The notes: generated from the sequence alone by a model not told the origin. Counted from the first letter of the stretch, positions 44,777-54,267 are shown. The stretch is DNA of 64,000 nt from Streptomyces brasiliensis (GCF_014647875.1 NZ_BMQA01000001.1:558001-622000), one strand, 5' to 3'. Translations and numbers: made by a program.

Positions 44777-46222
44777 ATGAGCCAGTCGAGCGAGTTCCGG
44801 CCGGGGCAACCGCTGCTCCTGCGCGGTGGAACGGTGCTGCCGATGGACGAGACGCGCCAGGTGCTCACCGGCGCCGACGTGCTCGTCGTCGACGGCCGGA
44901 TCGCCGCGGTCGGACACGACCTCGAGGTGCCGGAGGGCACCGCCGTCATCGACGCCACGGACGGCATCGTCATGCCGGGCATGATCGACACCCACCGCCA
45001 CATGTGGCAGACGGCCATGCGCGGCTACGGCGCCGACTGGACCCTGACCCAGTACTTCGTCTGGTACTACCTGGAGTCCGGCAAGCTCTTCCGCCCCGAG
45101 GACGTGCACGCCGGCAATCTGCTGGCCGCCATCGAGGCGATCGACGCCGGTGTCACGACGGTGGTGGACTGGTCGCACGGGCTGCAGACCGTCGACCACG
45201 CGGACGCGGCGGTCGACGCCCTGCAGTCCGTGCCGGGCCGGTTCGTCCTCGCCTACGGCAACATCCAGCAGCCGCCCGCCGAATGGACCGGCACCCCCGA
45301 GTTCCGCGACTTCGTGAGCCGCCGGATCACGGGTGACGACATGCTCGGCTTCCAGCTCGCCTTCGACGTCACCGGCGACCCCGCCTTCCCGGAGAAGCCC
45401 GCGTTCGAGGTGGCCCGGGAACTCGGCGTGCCGGTCACCACGCACGCCGGTGTGTGGGGTGCCACCGGCGACGACGGCATCCGGCTCATGCACGACCACG
45501 GGTTCATGACCCCGGAGACGGTCTATGTGCACGCCGCGTCGCTGTCCGCGGACTCGTACCACCGCATCGCCGCGACCGGCGGCTCCGTCTCCGTCTCCAC
45601 CGAGAGCGAGCAGAGCGCGGGCCAGGGCTACCCTCCCACCTGGGCGATCCGCGCCCACGGCATCCCCGTGTCGCTGTCGATGGACACCAGCGTCTGGTGG
45701 AGCGGCGACCTGTTCTCCGCGATGCGGACCACGCTCGGCGCCGACCGGTCCCGGGAACACCTGCAGGCCCAGGCGAACGGGGACACCGTCACCCACGCGA
45801 GTCTGCGCGCCGACCAGGTGGTCGCCTGGGCCACCCGCGGCGGTGCGAGCGCGCTCGGCCGAGACGACCTCGGCAGCCTGGAGCCCGGCAAGAAGGCCGA
45901 CCTGGTGCTGATCAAGAACGAGCACTCGCCGGTGTCGTTCCCGCTGCTCAACCCCTATGGCCACGTGGCGTTCCAGGCCCAGCGCGGCGACGTGCACACC
46001 GTCGTCGTGGGCGGCCGCGTCGTCAAGCACGACCATCGTCTCGTCGGCGTCGACCTGGCCGCCGCGCGCCACGAGATCGAGCGCACGGTGGAGCACCTGC
46101 GCTCCTCGCTGGGCGAGGAGGGCTGGCTCAAGGGCATGAACCCTGACGTGCCGGAGACGAAGGTCCTCGACAACCCGTACACGTACACGGACTACCGCAG
46201 CGGCTCCACACACGGCGGCTGA
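44777..46222 (+). CDS. Amidohydrolase-superfamily metalloenzyme
   Basis: 481 residues, related to cytosine/8-oxoguanine/S-adenosylhomocysteine deaminases and triazine chlorohydrolases. Metal-binding HxH in GMIDTHRHMWQTAMRG, later His in VPVTTHAGVWGA and VYVHAASLSADSYHRIA, and Asp in SLSMDTSVWW. The composite domain ends in SLEPGKKADLVLIK. It hydrolyses an amino or halide group on a heterocycle or amide-like substrate. Probably part of the same catabolic regulon as the lig operon; an amidase relic follows. Confidence 0.88.
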   Translation: MSQSSEFRPGQPLLLRGGTVLPMDETRQVLTGADVLVVDGRIAAVGHDLEVPEGTAVIDATDGIVMPGMIDTHRHMWQTAMRGYGADWTLTQYFVWYYLESGKLFRPEDVHAGNLLAAIEAIDAGVTTVVDWSHGLQTVDHADAAVDALQSVPGRFVLAYGNIQQPPAEWTGTPEFRDFVSRRITGDDMLGFQLAFDVTGDPAFPEKPAFEVARELGVPVTTHAGVWGATGDDGIRLMHDHGFMTPETVYVHAASLSADSYHRIAATGGSVSVSTESEQSAGQGYPPTWAIRAHGIPVSLSMDTSVWWSGDLFSAMRTTLGADRSREHLQAQANGDTVTHASLRADQVVAWATRGGASALGRDDLGSLEPGKKADLVLIKNEHSPVSFPLLNPYGHVAFQAQRGDVHTVVVGGRVVKHDHRLVGVDLAAARHEIERTVEHLRSSLGEEGWLKGMNPDVPETKVLDNPYTYTDYRSGSTHGG

Positions 46223-46332
46223 CAGCCCCGGCGCACGGCCGGCCGCGCCGTTCACCTGGGCGAAACCTCCACGCCCCGGCCCGTCCGGACGTCACCGTTC
46301 GGTAGACCACGTGCTCCCGGAGGTGTCCCGCA

Positions 46333-46704
46333 ATGTCGCTCGACCGTGCCGCAGGGCTGACGGAGACCGCTCGCGCGCTGGCCGACGGGGAGGCGACCTC
46401 ACGGGCCCTCGTCGAGCGGACCCTGCCCCGGATCGGCGCCCTGCTCCCGCTCAACGGGCCGGCCACCGACCGGGCCATGATCGCCGCCTGTCCCTACGCC
46501 TGGCCGTGGAACGTGCTCGGCCGGCCGGGTGTCAACGTGCCCGCCGGATTCGTCGACGGCGGGCTCCCGGTCGGCGCCCAGCTGCTCGGCCCGGCGAACA
46601 GCGAGGCGCTGCTGATCTCGCTCGCCGCCCAGTTGGAGGCTCGGCTGCGCCGGCACGAGCGGTGGCCGCCCGGGCACGCCGTCGCGGATTCCCCGGCCGC
46701 GTGA
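46333..46704 (+). pseudogene. Amidase-signature protein with internal deletion
   Basis: 123 residues. The N-terminal 40 residues (GLTETARALADGEATSRALV) and the C-terminal 80 (YAWPWNVLGRPGVNVPAGFV, GLPVGAQLLGPANSEALLIS) belong to an amidase of usual length near 450-470 residues. The middle, holding the Ser-cisSer-Lys catalytic triad, has been removed in frame. It cannot be an active amidase. Confidence 0.82.
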
Positions 46705-46730
46705 GCGCGATCCGCCCGTACCCTGTGGCC

Positions 46731-46949
46731 ATGGACGATGCGTCGATGGTGGGGCTGATGGGGCGGGTCACCGGCACGATCGGGCCCGGGCTCGTCGGCG
46801 AGGTGATCGTCCGGGTGCGCGGGGGCGCCGAGCACTTCCTCGCGTACGCCGCCGACGGGACGGGCCGGATCGCGCCGGGCACGGTGGTGATGGTGGTGGA
46901 GTACCTGCCGCCCAGAACGGTCTACGTCACGGCCGCGTACGACAGTTGA
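46731..46949 (+). CDS. Small NfeD-like OB-fold protein
   Basis: 72 residues: LMGRVTGTIGPGLVGEVIVR, GGAEHFLAYAADG and VVMVVEYLPPRTVYVTAAYD. The beta-rich pattern fits the soluble OB-fold of NfeD-type partners, and it sits 133 bases upstream of a flotillin gene, the usual place for an NfeD partner. It lacks membrane segments. The start ATG at 46731 was chosen by protein length. Confidence 0.7.
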   Translation: MDDASMVGLMGRVTGTIGPGLVGEVIVRVRGGAEHFLAYAADGTGRIAPGTVVMVVEYLPPRTVYVTAAYDS

Positions 46950-47082
46950 GCGTGCTCCGCCCCAGGTGAGGGCGGCTCACGTCAAGATTGCAACAAGGAT
47001 CCGTCAGCGTCTTCACCGCAAGCTTGCGCGGGAGCACACTCCCTTCGTTCGGTGCCGAAAGGGCACCATGCAAAGGGGGCGT

Positions 47083-48573
47083 ATGCCGATGGTCATCGGC
47101 GTCGTTGCGGGAGCGGTGGTCGTCGCCGCTGCCGTGTTGATCGGTCTGTTCAAGCTCATGTGGCGGGTCGCGGAGCCGAACGAGGCGCTCATCATCTCCG
47201 GTTCGAAGCACCGGATGGAGGGTCTCGAGGAGGGCATGGGATTCCGTATCGTCACCGGGCGCGGCACCCTGGTGCTGCCCGGTGTGCAGGCGGTGCGCAA
47301 GCTCTCCCTCGACCTGAACGAGACCGAGTTGTCGGTGGACTGCGTGACCCACCAGGGCATCCCGCTGAAGGTCCGGGGTGTGGTCATCTTCAAGGTGGGC
47401 GACGACTTCGTGTCGATCGCCAACGCGGGCCGCCGGTTCCTGGACCAGCAGCGGATGATGTCGGAGCGCGTGCATAACGTGTTCGCGGGTCATCTGCGGT
47501 CCATCGTGGGCGGGTTGACGGTCGAGGACATGATCCGCGACCGCGACAAGCTCACCGGGCAGACCCGCGCCGCCTGCGGTACGGAGATGGAGAAGCTCGG
47601 CCTGATCGTCGACTCGCTGCAGATCCACGAGATCGAGGACCCGACCGGGTACATCCAGAACCTGGCGGCGCCGCACGCGGCCGCCGTCCAGCGGGACGCG
47701 CGGATCGCGCAGGCGGAGGCGAACCGGCTCGCCACGGAGGCCGAGCAGCAGGCCTTCGCGCGGATGGCCGAGGCCACCAGGGACAGCGAGATCCTCCAGG
47801 CCGGCTACCAGGCCGAGCGGGACAAGGCCGGGGCCAAGGCCCGTCAGGCCGGTCCGCTCGCCGATGCGGCCGCCCGGCAGGAGGTCGTCGTCCAGGAGAC
47901 CCGGGTCGCCGAGCTGGAGGCCCACCGCCGCGAGCAGCAGCTCCAGGCCGATGTGCGCAAGCCGGCCGATGCCACGGCGTACGAGAAGCGGACGCTGGCC
48001 GAGGCCGAGCGTGACGCGCGCATCTCCGCGGCGCAGGCCAAGGCCAAGGAGACGGAGCTGGCGGCGGCGGCCGAGGCGACGCGGGTCAAGACGGCCGCGG
48101 GTGCCGAGGCCGAGGCGACGAAGACCCAGGGTGCGGCCACGGCGGCCGCGACCCGGGCCACGGGTGAGGCGGAGGCGGCGGCCGCCCAGGCGAAGGGCCT
48201 GGCGGAGGCCGAGGCGGCGAGGGCCAAGGGTCTCGCGGAGGCCGAGGCCATCAAGGCGCGGGCCGCGGCCCTCGCCGAGAACCAGGAGGCCGTGGTCGCC
48301 CAGCAACTCGCCGAGAACTGGCCGGAGATCGTGAAGGCCGGTGCGTCCGCGTTCGGCAACGTGGACAACATGGTGCTGCTCAACGGCGCGGACGGCATGG
48401 CCGACATGTTCGCCAAGGCGCTCACCATGGGCGGCACCGGTCTTGGCCTGGCCCGGCAGCTACTCGCCTCGATGAATCAGAACGGTCAGAACCCGAACGG
48501 GGCTTCACCGTCCCTGAACGGGTTCACGACCCCCACGGCCCAGAAGGTGCCCGTGGAGAAGGACGGGGACTGA
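47083..48573 (+). CDS. Flotillin-like SPFH/band-7 membrane scaffold protein
   Basis: 496 residues. One N-terminal membrane helix (VIGVVAGAVVVAAAVLIGLF), an SPFH domain to about 200 (VAEPNEALIISGSKHRMEG, FLDQQRMMSERVHNVFAG), then a long Ala/Glu-rich coiled coil with many repeats of EAEA/AKGLAEAEAARAKG to about 410, and a flexible C-terminus. Flotillins organise membrane microdomains. AAGGGGG precedes the ATG at 47083; an in-frame ATG at 47068 is possible. Confidence 0.9.
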   Translation: MPMVIGVVAGAVVVAAAVLIGLFKLMWRVAEPNEALIISGSKHRMEGLEEGMGFRIVTGRGTLVLPGVQAVRKLSLDLNETELSVDCVTHQGIPLKVRGVVIFKVGDDFVSIANAGRRFLDQQRMMSERVHNVFAGHLRSIVGGLTVEDMIRDRDKLTGQTRAACGTEMEKLGLIVDSLQIHEIEDPTGYIQNLAAPHAAAVQRDARIAQAEANRLATEAEQQAFARMAEATRDSEILQAGYQAERDKAGAKARQAGPLADAAARQEVVVQETRVAELEAHRREQQLQADVRKPADATAYEKRTLAEAERDARISAAQAKAKETELAAAAEATRVKTAAGAEAEATKTQGAATAAATRATGEAEAAAAQAKGLAEAEAARAKGLAEAEAIKARAAALAENQEAVVAQQLAENWPEIVKAGASAFGNVDNMVLLNGADGMADMFAKALTMGGTGLGLARQLLASMNQNGQNPNGASPSLNGFTTPTAQKVPVEKDGD

Positions 48574-48583
48574 TCACCTGACA

Positions 48584-48627
48584 GGACGGCACCGGGACCT
48601 CCGGCTTCGGGGGTCCCGGTGCCGTCC
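48584..48627 (+). terminator. Hairpin terminator after the flotillin gene
   Basis: Perfect 16-bp stem GGACGGCACCGGGACC / GGTCCCGGTGCCGTCC with a 12-base loop, 10 bases after the stop. Note that the next gene starts only 15 bases beyond it. Confidence 0.88.
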
Positions 48628-48642
48628 GGTGCGCAGGGGGCC

Positions 48643-49101
48643 ATGATGGTCGGCATGCGCATCCGCATCGACGGCGTCGACCTGCCCGGCCTCAGCTGTG
48701 GGCCCGCGCCGGACGGTGCGGCGTACGAGAACATCCATGTGGCCGTGCAGCGGCGCGGCCGTCCGGCCGAACTCCTCGATCCGCAGCCCGGCGACGCCCC
48801 GTCCGCGACCTGGACACTGGAGTGCTCCTCGGCGGGTGGTGATGTGACGGGCCCGTACGTCCAGGGCCGGCCGGGCGAGCGCTTCGTCTATCTGTCGTGG
48901 GGCACGGTCGACGCGTCGGGCGCGTTCACGATGTTCCGGCGGGCCAAGCTGATGCTCGGTGCCGTCCCGGCCGACGTGCTCGACGCGGCCGTACGCACCG
49001 GACTGCTGGTCGGCCGCCTCGGGCTGACGGACGCCCGCGGGCATCCGCTGTGCGCGCGGGTGGTGCCACCGGCGATCGCCTGGAGCGCACAGGGCAGTTG
49101 A
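48643..49101 (+). CDS. DUF5990-family protein
   Basis: 152 residues. Sequence such as MRIRIDGVDLPGLSCGP, YENIHVAVQRRGRPAELLD, VQGRPGERFVYLSWG and FRRAKLMLGAVPADVLDAAV matches the conserved DUF5990 family of actinobacteria. No known activity. ATGs at 48643, 48646 and 48655 are possible starts; homologues mostly begin at MRIRI (48655). Confidence 0.75.
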   Translation: MMVGMRIRIDGVDLPGLSCGPAPDGAAYENIHVAVQRRGRPAELLDPQPGDAPSATWTLECSSAGGDVTGPYVQGRPGERFVYLSWGTVDASGAFTMFRRAKLMLGAVPADVLDAAVRTGLLVGRLGLTDARGHPLCARVVPPAIAWSAQGS

Positions 49102-49154
49102 CGTCTCAGTGCCCGCTGTCCGCGCCCGGACGGCGAGGCTCTAGGGTGCCTCAC

Positions 49155-49601
49155 GTGACTGCCTTTACCGATGAAGACGTCCCCGGTCGCTTCGGCCCGA
49201 CGGCCACCACCGAGACCGACCCGCGCGACGTGGGCCGGGTGCGGACCGAGTACTCCCCCGCGCACGACGGCGACCCGGACCCCGGCGAGATCGTGTGGAC
49301 CTGGGTGCCGTTCGAGGAGAACGACGGCCGTGGCAAGGACCGGCCGGTGCTCGTCGTGGCCCGGGAGGCCGCGGGGACCTTCCTCGCCGTACGACTGTCC
49401 AGCAAGCGGCACGACGGCGACCGGGAGTGGGTGGCGATCGGCAGCGGGCCGTGGGACCGCTCGGGACGCGACTCGTGGGTGGACGTGGACCGCGTGCTGC
49501 GGCTGCACGAGGAAGGCATGCGCCGCGAGGCGTGCGCGCTGGACCGGATGCGGTTCAACCTGGTCGTGCACCGGCTGCGGGAACGGTACGGCTGGCGCTG
49601 A
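49155..49601 (+). CDS. PemK/MazF-like toxin-family protein
   Basis: 148 residues with the PemK-like core: PGEIVWTWVPFEENDGRGKD, RPVLVVAREAAGTFLAVRLS and WVDVDRVLRLHEEGM. MazF/PemK proteins are endoribonucleases paired with an antitoxin. No antitoxin-sized gene lies directly before it, so it is an orphan, or the domain has another role, as is common in Streptomyces. Start GTG at 49155. Confidence 0.75.
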   Translation: MTAFTDEDVPGRFGPTATTETDPRDVGRVRTEYSPAHDGDPDPGEIVWTWVPFEENDGRGKDRPVLVVAREAAGTFLAVRLSSKRHDGDREWVAIGSGPWDRSGRDSWVDVDRVLRLHEEGMRREACALDRMRFNLVVHRLRERYGWR

Positions 49602-49666
49602 GGCGCCGGGAACGCCCGGACGAACGCCATAGCCGGCGGATGGGACGCCAGAGCGCCGTGCGATCG

Positions 49667-50479
49667 CTACGGCCGGCGCTGTGCCGCCGTGAACGCCTCT
49701 GCGAACGCCTCCCTGACCACCGCTCCCGGCGTACGGTCCAACACCCCGAACACCACGTGCTCGAAGGACCGCGCGAACCGTCCGCCGGGGCCGAGCAGGC
49801 CCAGGAAGGCGCCCGCCACCTGCGCCGGGTCGTTGCGGAACACCCCGCAGCCCCAGGCGCCGAGCACCAGGCGCCGGTAGCCGTGCGCCGCCGCGGTCTC
49901 CAGGACGCGCTCCGCCCGTACGGCGAGGGCGCCGGGCAGCTGGGCGGCGCGCTCCGGGGCCGTCCGCAGTACCACTCCCGCGTTCGGAGCCGCCGACGTG
50001 AGGAATCCGGCCGTATACGGCTCGTGGAGGAGGCGGCCCTTGTCGTCGCGGAAGACGGGCACGGCCGGTGAGTGGATGACCCGGTCGGTGTAGAACGGGT
50101 CGCGGTGGGCCCGGTGGTGGTCGTAGAACTGCGGGGACCGCAGCAGACAGGTGTACAGCGCGGAGCCCCGGCACAGGGCCTCTTCCTGGGCCTGTGCGCC
50201 GTTCAGGAAGCCGCCGCCCGGGTTGCGGGCCGAGGCGAAGTTCAGTACGGCCACCGGTCCCGCGCCGGCCAGGCGGCGGGCGGCCTCGAGGCTGCTCTCG
50301 CCCGTGACCTCGACGAACAGGTCCGAGGGCGGTATCGCGGGCACGTCCACCGGCCCCGGGCCGTGCATGCGCGTGCCGGCGCGCGCGGCCTCGATCGCCG
50401 CCGCCAGGAACACCTCGCGTCCGTCGGCGGCACGGTAGGCCCCCGCAGCCACGATCCTCCCCCGTAGCCCTTCGGGCAC
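49667..50479 (-). CDS. TIGR02452-family / bacterial-type poly(ADP-ribose) glycohydrolase-like protein
   Basis: 270 residues. The signature NPGGGFLNGAQAQEEALCRG (GGG-x6-QEE type) is the catalytic loop of microbial PARGs, and VLNFASARNPGGGF, LVLGAWGCGVFRNDP fit the macrodomain-like fold. Likely hydrolyses ADP-ribose polymers or modifications in the cytosol. It is divergent from the ergothioneine operon. Confidence 0.82.
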   Translation of the reverse strand: MPEGLRGRIVAAGAYRAADGREVFLAAAIEAARAGTRMHGPGPVDVPAIPPSDLFVEVTGESSLEAARRLAGAGPVAVLNFASARNPGGGFLNGAQAQEEALCRGSALYTCLLRSPQFYDHHRAHRDPFYTDRVIHSPAVPVFRDDKGRLLHEPYTAGFLTSAAPNAGVVLRTAPERAAQLPGALAVRAERVLETAAAHGYRRLVLGAWGCGVFRNDPAQVAGAFLGLLGPGGRFARSFEHVVFGVLDRTPGAVVREAFAEAFTAAQRRP

Positions 50480-50828
50480 GGGGGGACCCCCATTCGCTCC
50501 GGCTACGCTCCGCTCGTCTCCTGGGCGATCCCCCGCAGGCGCGCGCTCACGGCGCCTCCCCCGTGGGCGCCCTGACCGCGCGCCGCGCGCTCTCCCCCGT
50601 CGTGCTCATGGAGGAATCCTGAGCGATGCTGGGGAGTCGTCGCAATGGAGTTTCCCGGCCCGCCGGAACGTCCCGGAAACCAGCACGGAAACGGAGATTA
50701 CCGATCCGGAACGCGCCGTTGCGTACCCTTGTGCGAATCGGCCCGAGGGTTTTGGGTGGGACGAGCCACCTGCCCGGAACGACACGAACCGGGCCGCTGG
50801 CTTGGTGGAATCTCAGGAGGATCCCTAC
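50480..50828. promoter_or_regulatory. Intergenic region upstream of egtA
   Basis: 349 bases between divergent genes. It holds both promoters but I see no motif I trust. A short CCGGAACG element recurs near 50660 and 50706. The egtA RBS AGGAGG is at 50815-50820, 8 bases before the ATG. Confidence 0.5.
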
Positions 50829-52178
50829 ATGTCCGATTCCTCGAGTACTGGTGCGAGTGACTGTACGGACCCCCGTACGGTGCTCGCGGAAGCAGAGATC
50901 GAGGCGCTGGTCCACGGCATCTGCTTCAAGACCGGACCGCCCAGCAGCCTCGGTGTCGAGGTGGAATGGCTGGTCCACGAGCTGCGGCAGCCGCAGCTCC
51001 CCGTGACAACCGAACGACTCGAAGCGGCTTACGCCGCACTGCGTACCGTGCCCCTGAAGTCGGCGCTCACCGTCGAACCCGGCGGTCAGCTGGAGCTGAG
51101 CTCGCCGCCCGCCGGCTCCCTGATGGAGTGCATCGGTACCGTCTCCGCCGATCTGGACGCCGTCCGCGCCGTCCTGGCCGCCGACGGCCTGGGCCTCGTC
51201 GGCGTCGGCCATGATCCCTGGCACGCACCGCGCCGTTTCCTGCGCGAACCGCGCTACGACGCCCTGGAGACCAGCCTGGACCGCACCGGCAGGGCCGGCC
51301 GCCACATGATGTGCGCCTCGGCCTCCGTCCAGGTGTGCCTGGACGCCGGGCACGAGGAGCCGGGGCCGCTGGGCCACGGCCGCCGCTGGTGGCTGGCGCA
51401 CCAGCTGGGCCCGGTCCTGGTGGCGGCGTTCGCCAACTCCCCGCTGGTGGGGCTGCGGCCGACGGGCTGGAAATCCACCCGGCAGCTGGCGTGGATGGAG
51501 ATAGGCCCGGCCCGGGCGGGCGCTCCCCCGCTGGACGGCGACCCGCGCGCGGCGTGGGCCCGGCACGTCATGGACTCCCCGGTGATGTGCATTCGGCGCG
51601 AGAGCGGCCCGTGGGACGTGCCCGACGGGCTGACCTTCCGCGAGTGGACCCGGTCCGGAGCGCCGCGGCCACCCACCCGGGAGGATCTCGACTACCACCT
51701 GACGACGCTGTTCCCGCCGGTCAGACCGCGCGGTCATCTCGAACTGCGCATGATCGACGCGCAGCCCGGCGAGGACGGCTGGATCGTGCCGCTCGCCGTG
51801 ACGGCCGCGCTGTTCGACGACCCGCAGGCCGCGGAGACCGCCTACCGGGCGGTGAAACCGCTGGCCGAGCGCTCGCTCTCGCTGCCCGCGCCGCAGAACC
51901 CGCTGTGGGCCGACGCAGCCCGCGTCGGCCTGGCCGACGAGGAACTGCGGGAGGCGGCCGTCCTGTGTTTCCGGGCGGCTCTGGAGGCCCTGCCGCGGAT
52001 CGGCGCCACCACCGAGGTCAGGGACGCCGTCGCGGCGTATCTGGACCGCTACGTCACCCAAGGCCGTTGCCCCGCCGACGACCTGCTCGACCAACTGCGC
52101 GGCCCGGTCGGCCCCCAGCCCCTGATTCACCCGGCCGGGGGAACCACCGGCGCCCACGGGAAGGACATCCGCACATGA
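50829..52178 (+). CDS. egtA: Ergothioneine biosynthesis glutamate-cysteine ligase EgtA
   Basis: 449 residues of the GCS2-type ligase fold: SLGVEVEWLVHEL, SALTVEPGGQLELSSPP, YFxxG-like DALETSLDRTGRAGRHMMC and ANSPLVGLRPTGWKSTR. It makes gamma-glutamyl-cysteine, the sulfur donor for ergothioneine. First of four genes joined by 1-4 base overlaps. The ATG at 50829 has a strong AGGAGG RBS. Confidence 0.95.
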   Translation: MSDSSSTGASDCTDPRTVLAEAEIEALVHGICFKTGPPSSLGVEVEWLVHELRQPQLPVTTERLEAAYAALRTVPLKSALTVEPGGQLELSSPPAGSLMECIGTVSADLDAVRAVLAADGLGLVGVGHDPWHAPRRFLREPRYDALETSLDRTGRAGRHMMCASASVQVCLDAGHEEPGPLGHGRRWWLAHQLGPVLVAAFANSPLVGLRPTGWKSTRQLAWMEIGPARAGAPPLDGDPRAAWARHVMDSPVMCIRRESGPWDVPDGLTFREWTRSGAPRPPTREDLDYHLTTLFPPVRPRGHLELRMIDAQPGEDGWIVPLAVTAALFDDPQAAETAYRAVKPLAERSLSLPAPQNPLWADAARVGLADEELREAAVLCFRAALEALPRIGATTEVRDAVAAYLDRYVTQGRCPADDLLDQLRGPVGPQPLIHPAGGTTGAHGKDIRT

Positions 52179-53491
52179 CCGCCCCCGAGATCGACGTCGA
52201 GGCCGTCCGCGAGCGCGCCCTGGCCTCGCTCACCACGGCACGCGACCGCACCACGCTGCTGACCTCCTGTGTCGAGGAGCCCGACCTCACCGCACAGCAC
52301 TCGCCCCTGATGTCCCCGCTGGTGTGGGACCTCGCCCACATCGGCAACCAGGAGGAGCTGTGGCTCCTCAGGACGGTCGGCGGGCGCGAGGCGATGCGCC
52401 CCGAGATCGACAACCTCTACGACGCCTTCGAGCACCCGCGCGCCGAACGGCCGCGGCTGCCGCTGCTGCCGCCGGAGGAGGCCCGCAGGTACGCGGCGGA
52501 GGTACGCGGACGCGCCCTGGACCTGCTGGAGAGTTCGGCGTTCCACGGCACGCGGCTCACGGAGGCGGGCTTCGCGTTCGGGATGATCGCGCAGCACGAA
52601 CAGCAGCACGACGAGACCATGCTGATCACCCATCAGCTCCGCAAGGGCCCGCAGGCCCTGACCGCCCCGGCCCCGGACCCGGTGCCGCCTTTCACCGGCC
52701 CGGCCGAAGTCCTGGTCCCCGGCGGCCCGTTCACCATGGGCACCTCCACCGAGCCATGGGCGCTGGACAACGAACGCCCGGCGCACCGGCGGGAGGTGGC
52801 CGCCTTCCACATCGACACCACGCCGGTGACGAACGCCGCGTACCAGGCGTTCATCGAGGACGGTGGCTACGACGACCGGCGCTGGTGGACGCCCGAGGGC
52901 TGGGCGCACATCCGGCAGCACTCCATCACCGCGCCGCTGTTCTGGCGCCGGGAGGGCGGGCAGTGGCTGCGGCGGCGCTTCGGCGTCACCGAGGTCGTAC
53001 CGCCCGACGAGCCGGTGCTGCACGTGTGCTGGTACGAGGCGGACGCCTACGCCCGCTGGGCCGGGCGGCGGCTGCCCACCGAGGCGGAGTGGGAGAAGGC
53101 CGCCCGGCACGACCCGGTGCACAACCGCTCGACGCGCTACCCGTGGGGCGACGCCGATCCGGCGCCCGAGCACGCCAACCTGGGCCAGCGGCATCTGCGC
53201 CCGGCGCCGGCCGGCAGCTACCCGGCCGGTGAATCGCCGCTGGGCGTACGGCAGTTGATCGGCGACGTGTGGGAGTGGACGGCCAGCGACTTCCTGCCCT
53301 ACCCGGGGTTCACCGCGTTCCCGTACAAGGAGTACTCGGAGGTGTTCTTCGGGTCCGAGTACAAGGTCCTGCGCGGCGGTTCGTTCGCCGTGGACCCGGT
53401 GGCCTGCCGGGGCACGTTCCGCAACTGGGACTACCCGATACGGCGGCAGATCTTCTCCGGGTTCCGCACCGCCCGCTCGGCGGACGTCTGA
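52175..53491 (+). CDS. egtB: Hercynylcysteine sulfoxide synthase EgtB
   Basis: 438 residues. N-terminal DinB-like helices with the iron-binding His in LVWDLAHIGNQEELWLL and IAQHEQQHDETMLIT, and C-terminal formylglycine-generating/sulfatase-modifying domain with LPTEAEWEKAARHDP, GDVWEWTASDFLP and FRNWDYPIRRQIFSGFRTAR. The enzyme joins gamma-Glu-Cys to hercynine with O2. Start overlaps the egtA stop (ATGA). Confidence 0.96.
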   Translation: MTAPEIDVEAVRERALASLTTARDRTTLLTSCVEEPDLTAQHSPLMSPLVWDLAHIGNQEELWLLRTVGGREAMRPEIDNLYDAFEHPRAERPRLPLLPPEEARRYAAEVRGRALDLLESSAFHGTRLTEAGFAFGMIAQHEQQHDETMLITHQLRKGPQALTAPAPDPVPPFTGPAEVLVPGGPFTMGTSTEPWALDNERPAHRREVAAFHIDTTPVTNAAYQAFIEDGGYDDRRWWTPEGWAHIRQHSITAPLFWRREGGQWLRRRFGVTEVVPPDEPVLHVCWYEADAYARWAGRRLPTEAEWEKAARHDPVHNRSTRYPWGDADPAPEHANLGQRHLRPAPAGSYPAGESPLGVRQLIGDVWEWTASDFLPYPGFTAFPYKEYSEVFFGSEYKVLRGGSFAVDPVACRGTFRNWDYPIRRQIFSGFRTARSADV

Positions 53492-54267
53492 TGTGCCGGC
53501 ATCTGGCGTATCTCGGCCCCGATGAACCGCTCGGCCGGCTGCTGGTCGATCCCCCGCACGGCCTGTACCGCCAGTCGTGGGCACCGCGACGGCAGCGGCA
53601 CGGGACGGTCAACGCCGACGGTTTCGGTGTGGGCTGGTACGCGGCGGGCGATCCGGCGCCGGCCCGCTACCGGCGGACCGGGCCGATCTGGGCGGACCCC
53701 TCCTTCGCCGACCTGGCGAGGGTCGTCCGCACCGGCGCGCTGCTCGCGGCCGTGCGCGACGCGACCCTGCCGGGCGCGGACGGGGAGGCCGCGGCAGCGC
53801 CGTTCGCCGCGGGCCGGTGGCTGTTCAGCCACAACGGCGCGGTGGCGGGCTGGCCGCAGTCGGCGGCGCCGCTGGTGCCGGGCCTGCCCCCCGTCGACCT
53901 CCTGTCGATGGAGGCCCGCACGGACTCGGCGTTCGTCTGGGCGCTGGTCCTGCACCGGCTGCGCGCGGACGACGACGCCGGCCGGGCGCTGGCCGAGACG
54001 GTCCGCGAGGTCGCGGAGGCGGCGCCCGCCTCCCGGCTCAACCTGCTGCTCACCGACGGCGAGACCATCGCCGCCACCACCTGGGGCGACACCCTCTGGT
54101 ACCTGGCGGAGCCCGGCCGCGGCACGGTCGTGGCCTCCGAGCCGTACGACGACGATCCGCGCTGGCAGGAGGTCCCCGACCGGACCCTGCTGGCGGCGGA
54201 CCGCACCGGCGTCCGGCTCACCGCGCTGAAGGACCAGGCACCCGCACCGAAGGAGCCTTGTACGTGA
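53491..54267 (+). CDS. egtC: Gamma-glutamyl hercynylcysteine sulfoxide amidohydrolase EgtC
   Basis: 258 residues of class II glutamine amidotransferase (Ntn) fold, starting with MCRHLAYLGPDEPLG, where Cys2 is the nucleophile, followed by NADGFGVGWYAAG and WLFSHNGAVAGWP. It removes the glutamyl group. Start shares one base with the egtB stop. Confidence 0.95.
   Translation: MCRHLAYLGPDEPLGRLLVDPPHGLYRQSWAPRRQRHGTVNADGFGVGWYAAGDPAPARYRRTGPIWADPSFADLARVVRTGALLAAVRDATLPGADGEAAAAPFAAGRWLFSHNGAVAGWPQSAAPLVPGLPPVDLLSMEARTDSAFVWALVLHRLRADDDAGRALAETVREVAEAAPASRLNLLLTDGETIAATTWGDTLWYLAEPGRGTVVASEPYDDDPRWQEVPDRTLLAADRTGVRLTALKDQAPAPKEPCT

Noticed and set aside
47750..48290. Repetitive GCC/GAG-rich DNA that might be a tandem repeat array
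   Set aside because: The repeats follow the codon frame of the Ala/Glu coiled coil of flotillin and are explained by protein structure.
46927..48306. Minus-strand open frame of 459 codons rich in Leu, Gly and Arg
   Set aside because: Antisense to the repetitive coiled-coil of the flotillin gene; no start signal and no recognisable protein.
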